64,000 nt of DNA from Candidatus Sulfotelmatobacter sp. (GCA_036500765.1 DASYBM010000004.1:310001-374000), one strand, 5' to 3'. Positions 50,953 to 60,314 are shown, numbered from the stretch's first letter. Numbers and translations: made by a program. The notes: generated by a model from the letters alone, not told the origin.

Positions 50953-53850
50953 TTGTTGACTCCACCGACTGCCGGAGGCGCTGTGACTCCTTCATCCGTG
51001 ACTCGTTCATCCCTACATCCCCGTTCCTTGTCATTCCGAGCGCAGCGAGGAATCTGCTTTTTCTTGCTGGCTGCGACAACCTTCGTCGCCGCGCAGTCGC
51101 CTTCCGCATCCCCCGCCGATCGCCCTCCCATCATGCTCCCTACCAGCAAAATGCTGACCGTCCCCTCCCCTGGCCGCATCGGGAGCACTAACAGCTTTCC
51201 CGTGACGATGGTCGTGAGTCCCGACGGCCATTACGCGGCGTTGCTGAATGACGGCTACGGCACGCAGGAAACTCTGGCGCACCAGTCGATCGCGGTGCTC
51301 GATCTGAAAACAAATCAAATCGCCGACTATCCCGACGCGCGCCTGAGCGACCAAGCCCATCAAAGCTACTTCATCGGTCTAGCTTTCAGTTCGGACGGCA
51401 AGCACCTCTACGCCTCGATGGGTTCGCTCAGCGATCCCACGGGAGCGAAAGCGGGCAACACCGGAAATGGCATCGCGGTCTATAGCTTTTCCCGAGGCAA
51501 GGTTGCGCCTGAGCGCTTCATTCCCATTCCGTTGCAGCCACTCTCGACCGGAAAAAAACTCGCCGTCGGTCTAACCGCTCCTCCGAATATGGCGATTCCA
51601 TACCCCGCAGGGATGGCCGTAATCACCGAGAAGGGCCACGATAAGCTTCTCATTGCGAATAATCTTTCCGACAACGTCGTGCTGCTCGATCCAGCTACAG
51701 GAAAAGTACTCCAGACTTTTGACCTGAGCACGAATGATCTGGTGCCATCGTCGTTCCCCTATACGTGCGTCGCAACTAAAGACGGCCGCCGCGCCTGGTG
51801 CAGCCTGTGGAATGCATCGCAGATTGCGGAACTCGATCTCACCGGCGGCAAGGTCGTCCGCTGGATCAAACTAAAACAACCGGATGATCCTTTAGCAGCA
51901 GGCTCGCATCCCACAGCGATGCTGCTGAGCCGCAACGAGACCGTATTGTATGTGGCTCTATCGAACGTCGATTTGATCGCCGCTGTATCCGCGGCGTCCG
52001 GCACTGTCCCTAGCTACTTCGCGACTGGCACATCCACTCAGAGATCCGCCGGGACGTATCCCACAGCCTTAGCGCAATCGGCCGATGCGAAACATTTGTT
52101 TGCTGCTGATTCCTCGCTAGACGCCGTCGCCGTCTTCGACACAACTCGACCGCACGCCTCTGACTCTGATATGCCCGAGCTGCCGCTGGGTTTTATCCCC
52201 ACCGACTGGTATCCCAGCGCCCTCGCCGTCCTCGGCAACGATCTCCTCATTGCCACCGCCAAAGGCGAAGGTTCCCGCGCCAACAAAGAAATGGGCAAGA
52301 CTTCCTACGAGATGAAACACCGCGACCATCCATACATTCCCACGCTGCTCCGAGGATCGATCGCCCGTCTCAATGTTCCATCTACAATCGAAAAACTTCC
52401 TCAACTCACCGCCGCCGTCGCGAAAGATAATCTCTTCCACAGCGATCCCGGTACGATCACCTTCGCCAGCGGACAGAATCCCATCAAGCACGTCATCTAT
52501 GTGATGAAGGAAAACCGCACCTTCGACCAGATCCTCGGCGACTTGAAAGTCGGCGACGGCGATCCTTCGCTGACCATGTACGGCGCCAACATCACGCCGA
52601 ACGAGCATAAGCTCGCCCTGCAATTCGGCGTGCTCGACAACTTCTATGACAGCGGAGAAGTCTCCGGCGACGGCCACGTCTGGTCAACCGCCGCTATCAC
52701 CTCCGACTACAACGAGAAGACCTGGCAGATCGCCTACCGCGGCAAGGAACGAACCTATGATTTTCAGGGTCAAGTCGCTGAGGAATTCCCGCTGGAGCTC
52801 AATGAGTCCGACGTCGACGATCCCGGCACCGGATTTTTATGGGACAATCTCGCGCGCAATCACGTGAGCTATCGTATTTACGGAGAGTTCGTGAACGCAC
52901 TGTGGTGTACCGGGTACCACGCAGACTCCGCGAAGCCGGGCACCACGCCACCGGAGCAGCAGGCTCGCTGCCCGCGCAAAGAAGTAAAGCCGGGCGACGC
53001 GCTTGCGCCCAACGTCGGAGACCCGCACGCTGGGCCGAGTCCGTGGCCGTGGTCGGTTCCACTCTTCAGCGGAGTCAAGCCAACCAAGGCCGTCCTGCGC
53101 GACCACTTCGATCCACTCTATCCGGATTTCAACACCGACTATCCCGATCAGCTCCGGGTTGACGAGTTTATGAACGAGTTCGGCGCCTACGTTCGCGCCC
53201 GCGACGCGCACGAGGGCGCGCAATTTGAACTGCCGTCGTTCGTCTTACTGTATCTGCCCGACGACCACACCGGGGGCACGCGTCCAAATCACGCGCGCCC
53301 AGCAGCCAATGTGGCAGATAACGACCTGGCGCTCGGCCGCGTGGTCGATGCCGTCTCGCACAGTTCCTACTGGGACGACACCGCAATCTTTGTTCTCGAA
53401 GACGACGCCCAGGACGGCGCCGATCACGTCGACGCGCACCGCTCCATCGCCTTCGTCATCAGCAAATATTCGCCGGGATCGGCCGCGCAGCCCAATGTCG
53501 AGCACCGCTTCTACACCACCGTGAACATGATCCACACGATCGAGACATTGCTCGGCCTTCCACCCATGAATCAGAACGATGCGTATGCCCCGGTGATGAG
53601 CCAAATGTTTTCGGGAGCAGGCAATCAGGAGCCTTACAAAGCGGACAATAGCAACCTGAAGAATGGATTGATCTACGAAATCAATAGGCGCGAAGCCCCG
53701 GGGGCAAGGATTTCGTCGACGATGAACTTCTCCCGTCCCGACGCCGCAGACGCGGCGACTCTGAATCGCGTGCTATGGCGAGACCAAAAAGGCGCAGCGC
53801 CAATGCCCGCGCCGAAGCATACGGTATTCCCCGCAGGAGGAGACGACTAG
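50953..53850 (+). CDS. Exported beta-propeller/phosphoesterase (YncE-like plus alkaline-phosphatase-superfamily domain)
   Basis: A 965-residue two-domain protein. The N-terminal half (about 60-460) is a YVTN-type seven-bladed propeller; the C-terminal half (about 510-930) is a PF04185-like phosphoesterase with VMKENRTFDQILGD, SGEVSGDGHVWSTAA, YLPDDHTGGTR and VLEDDAQDGADHVDAHRS, which hold the metal ligands. It probably hydrolyses phosphate esters outside the cytoplasm, fitting its place after phoU. The start is unusual: TTG 50953 reads through dispersed repeat R1 (SFRAQRGI) directly into the signal-peptide core CFFLLAATTFVAAQ. No strong ribosome site is visible at TTG; a start inside the repeat region is possible. 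Confidence 0.78.
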   Translation: MLTPPTAGGAVTPSSVTRSSLHPRSLSFRAQRGICFFLLAATTFVAAQSPSASPADRPPIMLPTSKMLTVPSPGRIGSTNSFPVTMVVSPDGHYAALLNDGYGTQETLAHQSIAVLDLKTNQIADYPDARLSDQAHQSYFIGLAFSSDGKHLYASMGSLSDPTGAKAGNTGNGIAVYSFSRGKVAPERFIPIPLQPLSTGKKLAVGLTAPPNMAIPYPAGMAVITEKGHDKLLIANNLSDNVVLLDPATGKVLQTFDLSTNDLVPSSFPYTCVATKDGRRAWCSLWNASQIAELDLTGGKVVRWIKLKQPDDPLAAGSHPTAMLLSRNETVLYVALSNVDLIAAVSAASGTVPSYFATGTSTQRSAGTYPTALAQSADAKHLFAADSSLDAVAVFDTTRPHASDSDMPELPLGFIPTDWYPSALAVLGNDLLIATAKGEGSRANKEMGKTSYEMKHRDHPYIPTLLRGSIARLNVPSTIEKLPQLTAAVAKDNLFHSDPGTITFASGQNPIKHVIYVMKENRTFDQILGDLKVGDGDPSLTMYGANITPNEHKLALQFGVLDNFYDSGEVSGDGHVWSTAAITSDYNEKTWQIAYRGKERTYDFQGQVAEEFPLELNESDVDDPGTGFLWDNLARNHVSYRIYGEFVNALWCTGYHADSAKPGTTPPEQQARCPRKEVKPGDALAPNVGDPHAGPSPWPWSVPLFSGVKPTKAVLRDHFDPLYPDFNTDYPDQLRVDEFMNEFGAYVRARDAHEGAQFELPSFVLLYLPDDHTGGTRPNHARPAANVADNDLALGRVVDAVSHSSYWDDTAIFVLEDDAQDGADHVDAHRSIAFVISKYSPGSAAQPNVEHRFYTTVNMIHTIETLLGLPPMNQNDAYAPVMSQMFSGAGNQEPYKADNSNLKNGLIYEINRREAPGARISSTMNFSRPDAADAATLNRVLWRDQKGAAPMPAPKHTVFPAGGDD
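51028..51054 (+). repeat. Dispersed repeat R1, copy 2 (27 bp)
   Basis: Identical to the reverse complement of 5738-5764. It encodes the basic n-region (SFRAQRG) of the phosphoesterase signal peptide; the hydrophobic core starts right at its end. Confidence 0.85.
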
Positions 53851-53856
53851 CTTTGC

Positions 53857-54004
53857 GTAGCGCCGCCGTCCCGGCGGCAGTCGGGCGGGCGTCCGCGCCC
53901 GCCGCGCAGGAAGCGCAATAACTCTCGAAAGGTTTACGTCGACCCTCGCTGCCATCTCCGAGAGCGAGACGCTCTCGGGACAGCCGGCGGGACGCCGGCG
54001 CTAC
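53857..54004. repeat. GC-rich inverted repeats in a convergent spacer
   Basis: Arms 53857-53878 and 53983-54004 (gtagcgccgccgtcccggcg against its partner) pair at 20 of 22 positions. Between them is a perfect 9-bp hairpin (53958-53966 with 53970-53978, loop AGA). The unit lies between the phosphoesterase and the convergent GH3 gene and could end transcription from both sides. The arms are a dispersed word in related genomes, from memory. Confidence 0.75.
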
Positions 54005-54032
54005 AAGATGAAGAGCGTCGTCGCGATTCGTT

Positions 54033-56261
54033 TTATTTAAGAACCGCAGACGCCTTCAGCGGCAGACTCTGCGACGACCCGCCCACCATGAAGCCATACT
54101 CTCCCGGAAGCAACTGCCAACCATTCTGCTCCACGTTAAAGATGGAAAGATATTTTGGATCCACTTCGACCGTAACGTCTTTGCTCTCTCCGCCGTTCAG
54201 CTTGATCTTGCTCCATCCCACCAGTCGCTTCGGTGGCTCTGCCGCCGCCGCGGGCAGGGAAGCATAAACCTCGGCAATCTCCGCCCCCGCACGATTGCCG
54301 GTATTTGTGACGGTGAAACTCACCCGCGGATTCCTTCCCGGCGTCACCTTCAGATTCGAATAAGAGTAAGTCGTGTAGGAAAGTCCGTAGCCGAACGGGA
54401 ACAGCGGCGCTTTATTCTCCGCGTCGTACCACTTGTATCCTACTTTCACGCCTTCGTCGTACGTGACTTGAAATACAGGCAGCCCTGCGGCGATCCTCTT
54501 CCAGCCTTGGCGATCTGCATCAATCGTCGCTTGCGGCGGTTTTACGACCGTGGGATGCGGCAGATCCGCTTCGCTCTTCGGGAATGTAATCGGCAGCTTC
54601 CCGCTGGGATTCACGTCGCCAAAAAGGATATTCGCGACCGCATCCGCCCCGCGACTGCCCGCAAACCACGCTTCGAGAATGCCGTTCACCTGACCGGCCC
54701 ACGGCATCGTGACCGGCCCGCCGCTCTCGATCACAACCACAGTGCGCGGATTCGCCGCCGCCACCTTCGCGATCAACTCATCCTGGTGGTCGGGAAGCGA
54801 CAGGCTGTCCAGATCCATTCCTTCGCTCTCCCATTGATGAACGAAGACGATCGCCACTTCGGAGTTCTTGGCCAAAGCCGCAGCCGCGGCCGCGTCGTCG
54901 CCAGAGTTGAACTGCACGTTCGCCGCCGGAGTCTTGGCTCGAATCGTCTTCAGCGGCGAAGTCGGAAACCAGACGTGCTCTTGCCAGTAAGTGTTGCCTT
55001 TGCCCGGAGGCATGATCGCATTTCCACCCGGGGGATCGACCTGCGCCGAACCGCCGCCGGAAATCATTCCCACATCCGCATGAGCGCCGATTACCGCGAT
55101 GCTGCGAACTTTCGCCGCGTCCAGCGGCAACAGCCCGTTCTCGTTCTTCAGAAGCACGGTGCCCTGTTCCGCAATTCTCTGCGCCACTTCAAACCCACCG
55201 ATCACATCCACGACACTCTTCTGCGCGGGATTATCAACCACTCCTGTCGCGAACATTGAGCGCAGGATGCGGCGCACATGGTCGTCTAGCTCTGTCGCTG
55301 GAATCTTGCCCGACTCGACTGCCGCCTTGAAAGTATCGCCATAAAAAATCTCGCCCGGTTGCTCATGATCCAGGCCGGCAGCCGAAGCCTTCTCCGTGCT
55401 ATGCGTGCCGCCCCAATCCGAGACGACGAAGCCCTTGAAGTTCCAGTCTTTTTTCAGAAGATCGGTAAGCAGATATTTGTTTTCGCAGGCGTACTCACCC
55501 CAAACGCGGTTATAGGAACACATCACGGCCGCTATATCTGTCTCCTGCAATCCAATCTCAAACGCCAGCAGATCGCTCTCTCTCGCCGCGCGCTTGTCAA
55601 TAGTGACGTTGACCGCATTGCGCCCGCTCTCCTGATCGTTGAGCGCGTAGTGCTTGATGTCGCCAAGCACATGCTGCGCCTGCATGCCTTTCATCACCGC
55701 TCCCACCATCTTGCCGGCCAGAACCGGATCTTCGCCCAGATATTCGAACGTCCGTCCGTCGCGCGGTTCGCGGGTGAGATTAATGCCCCCGCCCAGCGTC
55801 ATGTTGTAGCCCTGGGCGCGCAGTTCGCGTCCAATCAACGCTCCATACTCGTAGCCCGCTTCCAGATCCCAACTCGCCGCTCCGGCCACATCCGCGGGCA
55901 GCGCCGTCGAGTAGCGGCCATTCTCGCCGCTACCCCGAACCCCGTAAGCCGCGTCCGACATATTGATCGCGGGAATGCCCAGCCGCGGAATCCCCGGAAC
56001 ATATCCCGCACCCCCGTTGGAGTGCACCGCCAGCGGGCTCATAGGACTTAGACCCTGCATACCCGTGCCGTGAAGCAAAGTGATCTTCTCATCAAGCGTC
56101 ATCTCCTTCACCACCATGGCTGCGCGCTCGTCGGGAGACAGGCTGGAATTCGACCAGGGATGATTACCGCCCGATTGTGCCCAGGTTGAAAGATTGAGGC
56201 TTGCGATCAATAGCGTGAGGGTAAAAAAACGATTTCGCAGGGGACGAACGCGCAGGGGCAT
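54033..56261 (-). CDS. GH3 beta-glucosidase, exported
   Basis: A 742-residue glycoside hydrolase family 3 enzyme. Signal peptide (RFFTLTLLIASLNLSTWAQS), the (alpha/beta)8 domain with GFVVSDWGGTHS holding the nucleophile aspartate and KHYALNDQESGR, the sandwich domain with AVIGAHADVGMISGGGSA, and a C-terminal fibronectin III-like domain (PGRNPRVSFTVTNTGNRAGAEI). It releases glucose or xylose from beta-linked oligosaccharides in the periplasm. GAGGAG six bases upstream of ATG 56261 supports this start. Confidence 0.92.
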   Translation of the reverse strand: MPLRVRPLRNRFFTLTLLIASLNLSTWAQSGGNHPWSNSSLSPDERAAMVVKEMTLDEKITLLHGTGMQGLSPMSPLAVHSNGGAGYVPGIPRLGIPAINMSDAAYGVRGSGENGRYSTALPADVAGAASWDLEAGYEYGALIGRELRAQGYNMTLGGGINLTREPRDGRTFEYLGEDPVLAGKMVGAVMKGMQAQHVLGDIKHYALNDQESGRNAVNVTIDKRAARESDLLAFEIGLQETDIAAVMCSYNRVWGEYACENKYLLTDLLKKDWNFKGFVVSDWGGTHSTEKASAAGLDHEQPGEIFYGDTFKAAVESGKIPATELDDHVRRILRSMFATGVVDNPAQKSVVDVIGGFEVAQRIAEQGTVLLKNENGLLPLDAAKVRSIAVIGAHADVGMISGGGSAQVDPPGGNAIMPPGKGNTYWQEHVWFPTSPLKTIRAKTPAANVQFNSGDDAAAAAALAKNSEVAIVFVHQWESEGMDLDSLSLPDHQDELIAKVAAANPRTVVVIESGGPVTMPWAGQVNGILEAWFAGSRGADAVANILFGDVNPSGKLPITFPKSEADLPHPTVVKPPQATIDADRQGWKRIAAGLPVFQVTYDEGVKVGYKWYDAENKAPLFPFGYGLSYTTYSYSNLKVTPGRNPRVSFTVTNTGNRAGAEIAEVYASLPAAAAEPPKRLVGWSKIKLNGGESKDVTVEVDPKYLSIFNVEQNGWQLLPGEYGFMVGGSSQSLPLKASAVLK

Positions 56262-56370
56262 CGCGGCTCCTCGTGGGAATGTGGCTGCCAAATCGTTAAT
56301 GTTACGCCCTTTTGCAAAATTCTTGGGGGATAATTTAGCCGAGGATTCGGTGCTAACGGTTGCGTCGAAT

Positions 56371-56952
56371 CTAGATTGGCCGCGATCCGGTGATGAGGAT
56401 ATCCACCAGTCTCTTCGCGCTTTGCTGCCAGTCAGGGCTGGACGGCACGTGGGAGACGCCGATGAGCGCCCGAAGTAAATCGAAGGGTTCGATGTCCTTG
56501 CGGATGTCGCGACTCTTGATTGCGCGCTTCACCAGCGCGTCAATCGCTCCATTAATTTGAGCGCGGGAGCCTTCGTACAGCTTCGAGGGACCTCCGATAA
56601 ACGTATTCAGCGCCGGGGCAATGATCTGCTTCGTCGCGATGTAATCCACGAACAATAACATCCAGGCGCGCAAGGCCTCAATTGGGGGCATGGCCTCGGC
56701 AAACTTGCGTTCCGCCGCAGCTAACTTTTCTACCTCGATGCGATAGACCGCCTCGATCAGCGCATCGCGAGTCGGGAAATGACGATACAGAGTACCCGCT
56801 CCAACCCCGGCATCTTTAGCGATTTCGTCCAGGCTCGCGTTTGCGCCTGCCCGGGTGAACGCCTGCTTGGCGACTTCCAGAATGCGTTCGCGGTTTCGCT
56901 GGGCATCGGTGCGCGGCTTCCGCGGGCTGGATTGGGATCGTTTCTTTGTCAT
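56371..56952 (-). CDS. TetR-family repressor
   Basis: A 193-residue TetR regulator. The helix-turn-helix ASLDEIAKDAGVGAGTLYRHFPTRDALIEAVY (about 39-70) is standard; the C-terminal domain binds an unknown ligand. It is divergent from an oxidoreductase operon, and two palindromic sites lie in the space between, so it is the likely repressor of both itself and that operon. Confidence 0.9.
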   Translation of the reverse strand: MTKKRSQSSPRKPRTDAQRNRERILEVAKQAFTRAGANASLDEIAKDAGVGAGTLYRHFPTRDALIEAVYRIEVEKLAAAERKFAEAMPPIEALRAWMLLFVDYIATKQIIAPALNTFIGGPSKLYEGSRAQINGAIDALVKRAIKSRDIRKDIEPFDLLRALIGVSHVPSSPDWQQSAKRLVDILITGSRPI

Positions 56953-56985
56953 TCAATCGGCTATCGAATCGAACCGTTAAAAATA

Positions 56986-57041
56986 TTGCAACCGGAGACA
57001 GTCTCCGATTATCCTATCTACTGATTCGGAGACACTCTCCG
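56986..57041 (+). promoter_or_regulatory. TetR operators and promoter of the oxidoreductase operon
   Basis: Two palindromes with half-site CGGAGAC are spaced 34 bp centre to centre: CGGAGACAGTCTCCG at 56993-57007 (perfect, A centre) and CGGAGACACTCTCCG at 57027-57041 (one mismatch). The first lies between a -35-like TTGCAA (56986-56991) and a -10-like TATCCT (57010-57015), 18 bp apart. A repressor bound there would block the rightward promoter. Confidence 0.82.
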
Positions 57042-57113
57042 TTTTAGTTGAAGGGACGGCAAGTCGTCAAGATCGAGGTCCTGGACAAACCGACGATTCA
57101 GGAGGAAAAAGAA

Positions 57114-58106
57114 ATGGCATCTACACAGGAAATGATAAATACGTTTGGAGCGACATCCACCACGGAAGATGTTTTGGCCGGGATCAATCTGACCGGGAAG
57201 CGGATTCTAATAACCGGCGTTTCAGCCGGGCTCGGAGTTGAAACCGCGCGCTCCCTTGCGGCGCATGGCGCGCAGGTCGCAGGCGCTGCGCGAGATTTGG
57301 ATAAGGCCAAAGCCGCCACAGCGCAGGTGCGAAAGGATGCTGCGGCTAATGGCGGGAGTTTCGACTTAATCGAGCTCGATCTTGCAAGCCTTAAGAGCGT
57401 GCGTGCCTGCGCTGACGAACTGATAGCAAAGGGCGAACCAATTGATGTGGTCATCGCAAATGCAGGCGTGATGGCGACACCTTTTGGCCACACGGCCGAT
57501 GGCTTTGAGACGCAGTTCGGAACCAATCACCTTGGCCACTTTGTCCTGGTCAATCGGATTGCGCAGCTCATCCGGGCGGGAGGACGCCTGATCAACGTGT
57601 CTTCCGCGGGCCACCGCTACTCAAATATCGACCTTGAGGATCCGAACTTCGAACGCACTCCCTACGACCCGTACGTTGCGTATGGCAGATCCAAAACTGC
57701 AAATATTCTTTTTACCGTTGCCTTCGATGCGCGCCACCGGGACCGCAGTGTACGTTCCGCCGCTGTGCATCCCGGAGGTATTCGAACCGAGCTGGCTCGT
57801 TACCAGGATCCCGGCCGCATAGAAAAGACGATCGAGCTGATAAATCAGCAGCGCGCAGTTAAGGGGGAAGGTCCTTACCAGTGGAAGACCATCCCTCAGG
57901 GAGCCGCGACTTCGGTATGGGCTGCCGTGGTCGCTTCCGCTGACGAGATCGGCGGCCACTACTGTGAAGACTGCCACGTTGGCAGGGTTGTGCCCGATAA
58001 CCTGCCTGTCGGCATAAACGAAGGCGTACGTCGATACGCGCTCGATCCAAAAAATGCCGCGGCACTCTGGAAGAAAAGCGAAGAACTCGTCGGCGAGTCT
58101 TTCTAA
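57114..58106 (+). CDS. Short-chain dehydrogenase/reductase
   Basis: A 330-residue classical SDR. TGVSAGLG (34-41) binds NAD(P), NAG occurs at 116-118, and S163/S164, Y190 and K194 form the catalytic set (YGRSK). The protein resembles the retinol dehydrogenase/WWOX-like group. AGGAGG nine bases upstream selects ATG 57114 rather than 57048. First gene of the TetR-controlled unit, followed by three genes with good ribosome sites. Confidence 0.88.
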   Translation: MASTQEMINTFGATSTTEDVLAGINLTGKRILITGVSAGLGVETARSLAAHGAQVAGAARDLDKAKAATAQVRKDAAANGGSFDLIELDLASLKSVRACADELIAKGEPIDVVIANAGVMATPFGHTADGFETQFGTNHLGHFVLVNRIAQLIRAGGRLINVSSAGHRYSNIDLEDPNFERTPYDPYVAYGRSKTANILFTVAFDARHRDRSVRSAAVHPGGIRTELARYQDPGRIEKTIELINQQRAVKGEGPYQWKTIPQGAATSVWAAVVASADEIGGHYCEDCHVGRVVPDNLPVGINEGVRRYALDPKNAAALWKKSEELVGESF

Positions 58107-58170
58107 CAAGCCTACGAGGAAACCAAATGGTCGGAGAGTTTCATCTGGAAAAATGCGAAGGAGCAAACAT

Positions 58171-59070
58171 ATGAAAGTTTTTGTTACGGGAGCAACAGGA
58201 TTCATCGGTTCTGCCATCGTGCAGGAACTCATCGGCGCAGGCCATCAGGTGCTGGGTCTCGCTCGCTCGGATGCGGGCGCTAAATCGCTTGCCGCCGCCG
58301 GCGCCGAGGTGCATCGAGGTGATCTTAAAGATATCGAGAGTCTGCGCAGCGGCGCGGCCGCAGCCGACGGAGTGATCCACGCGGCTTTCATCCACGACTG
58401 GGCAAATTATGCGGCTGCCGCGGAGACCGATAGCCGCGCTATTGAGACGCTCGGAACCGCGCTCGCCGGCTCCGACCGCCCCTTGATCGTCACTTCCGGG
58501 ACCTTGCTCGCTCAACGCCAGGGCCCCCTCGCAACGGAAGAGGATGCGAACGATCCCAATTTTCCACGCAAATCCGAAGACGCGGCATTGGCCGCGGCGT
58601 CGCGTGGGGTAAAGGCATCGATCCTGCGCTTGCCGCCCTCGGTACATGGCGAGGGCGATCATGGCTTCGTTCCTGCTCTCATCGGTATCGCGCGCGAAAA
58701 AGGCGCTTCGGCATATGTAGGCGACGGCCTTAACCGCTGGCCCGCGGTGCACCGCCTCGATGCGGCACGTCTCTACAGACTCATACTTGAGAAGGGCTCT
58801 GCCGGCGCCAGCTATCACGCAGTCGCCGAGGAGGGTGTTCCGACTCGAGACATCGCTGAGGTAATCGGCCGGCGCCTGAATGTGCCAGTCATTGCCAAGT
58901 CTTCGGAGGCGGCCGCCGATCATTTTGGTTGGATCGCTCGCTTCTTCAGCATCGACGGCCCAGCTTCCGGCGCGCAAACTCAGAAACAAATGGGATGGCG
59001 TCCCAACCAGCCCGCGCTCATTCCCGATCTGAATGCGGAACATTATTTCGCGATCAAACAGGCAGCCTAG
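58171..59070 (+). CDS. NAD-dependent epimerase/dehydratase-like SDR
   Basis: A 299-residue extended-type SDR: TGATGFIG at 6-13 binds NAD(P). The usual catalytic Y-x-x-x-K is not seen where expected (the region reads NFPRKSEDAAL), so it may be an atypical SDR. LRLPPSVHGEGDHGFVP and AVHRLDAARLY match this subfamily. AAGGAG seven bases upstream supports ATG 58171. It follows the SDR by 64 bp. Confidence 0.85.
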   Translation: MKVFVTGATGFIGSAIVQELIGAGHQVLGLARSDAGAKSLAAAGAEVHRGDLKDIESLRSGAAAADGVIHAAFIHDWANYAAAAETDSRAIETLGTALAGSDRPLIVTSGTLLAQRQGPLATEEDANDPNFPRKSEDAALAAASRGVKASILRLPPSVHGEGDHGFVPALIGIAREKGASAYVGDGLNRWPAVHRLDAARLYRLILEKGSAGASYHAVAEEGVPTRDIAEVIGRRLNVPVIAKSSEAAADHFGWIARFFSIDGPASGAQTQKQMGWRPNQPALIPDLNAEHYFAIKQAA

Positions 59071-59091
59071 ACTTTAGGAGGTTTGGAATCT

Positions 59092-59391
59092 ATGAATCAA
59101 TTCGCCTTTAAAAAACCGCCGAAGAGTCATGACCCTGCTTGCGGCGACTTCATCACGATGGCCGAGCGAGAGTTGGCAGCATTCTTCACCGCAGTAACCG
59201 AATTGTTCGGGTTAGAACAGGCGGAGATCTCGACCGAAGACTGGCTGCATGAGTTGATGTCAATTGATAACCTGCCCGATTCAACTCGTCAGTGGCAACT
59301 ACTCACTATCCGGGCTTCGGCACGGCTTGCAAGCCGAGTGAACGCATCATCCGTTTCAAGTCCGGCGCGGACACTTGCATATTCTGACTAA
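59092..59391 (+). CDS. Small protein of unknown family in the oxidoreductase operon
   Basis: A 99-residue helical protein (GDFITMAERELAAFFTAVTE, then WLHELMSIDNLPDSTRQWQL). TAGGAGG ten bases upstream and 21-bp spacing after the previous gene argue that it is translated. It has no signal peptide, no cysteine pair and no motif I recognise. The Ser/Ala-rich C-terminus is probably disordered. Its place between two oxidoreductases suggests an accessory role. Confidence 0.7.
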   Translation: MNQFAFKKPPKSHDPACGDFITMAERELAAFFTAVTELFGLEQAEISTEDWLHELMSIDNLPDSTRQWQLLTIRASARLASRVNASSVSSPARTLAYSD

Positions 59392-59417
59392 AAGGGCATT
59401 ATTACGGAGACACAGAA

Positions 59418-60314
59418 ATGACTACACAGACAATGCTGGGCGGCAGCTTCACTTTTCTACATACATCAATCACTTTGAACCGCATGGGCTATGGCGCGAT
59501 GCAACTCGCCGGGCGAGATGGAAACAAGTTGGTATGGGGGCCTCCCCAGGATGTCGAGGGAGCGATGGCGATTCTGCGGGAAGTTGTCGCAAACGGCGTC
59601 AACCACATCGATACGTCCGATTATTATGGTCCTCATGTCACGAACCAGATCATACGAAAGGCGTTGTCCCCTTATCCAGACGATCTGGTAATCGTGACCA
59701 AAGTCGGCGCCCGGCGCGGTGAGGATGGATCGTGGATTCCGGCTTTCTCATCCCAAGACCTCACTGCGGCGGTTCACGACAATCTCCGCAACCTGGGTCT
59801 GGATGTGCTCACCGTGGTCAACCTGCGCGGTATGTTCAGCGCTCTTGGCCCCGCCGAGGGATCGATCGAAGCGCCGCTTACGGCGCTGGCCGAGCTCCAG
59901 CAAAAAGGTCTGATCCGCCATATCGGGCTGAGCAACGTCACGCCTGCGCAGATCGCGGAAGGCCGCAGGATTGCACCGATCGTCTGCGTGCAGAACCACT
60001 ACAACCTTGCACAACGAGCCGACGATGCGCTTATCGCCGCTCTTGCCCGTGATGGCATTGCCTATGTGCCGTTCTTTCCTCTCGGCGGTTTCACGCCACT
60101 GCAATCGGGCACACTATCCGACGTGGCCGTACGCCTCGGCGCCGCTCCCATGCAGGTTGCGCTTGCCTGGCTTCTTCACAGGTCGCCCAATATTCTGGTG
60201 ATCCCCGGAACCTCCTCGATGCTGCATCTTCGCGAGAATCTAAGCGCTGCAAAGCTAAAGCTTCCTCCGGAAGTGATTGCCGACCTCGACTCAATAAGCG
60301 CAGAGCCATCGTAG
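59418..60314 (+). CDS. Aldo/keto reductase, YdbC-like
   Basis: A 298-residue AKR barrel. D65, Y70 and K95 of the catalytic tetrad are present (IDTSDYYG, TKVG), but the fourth residue, normally His, is N135 in VVNLRGM, as in E. coli YdbC (a pyridoxal reductase), from memory. RHIGLSNVTPAQI and VIPGTSSMLHLRENL bind the NADPH phosphate. Last gene of the TetR-controlled operon. A reactive carbonyl or pyridoxal substrate is likely. Confidence 0.85.
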   Translation: MTTQTMLGGSFTFLHTSITLNRMGYGAMQLAGRDGNKLVWGPPQDVEGAMAILREVVANGVNHIDTSDYYGPHVTNQIIRKALSPYPDDLVIVTKVGARRGEDGSWIPAFSSQDLTAAVHDNLRNLGLDVLTVVNLRGMFSALGPAEGSIEAPLTALAELQQKGLIRHIGLSNVTPAQIAEGRRIAPIVCVQNHYNLAQRADDALIAALARDGIAYVPFFPLGGFTPLQSGTLSDVAVRLGAAPMQVALAWLLHRSPNILVIPGTSSMLHLRENLSAAKLKLPPEVIADLDSISAEPS

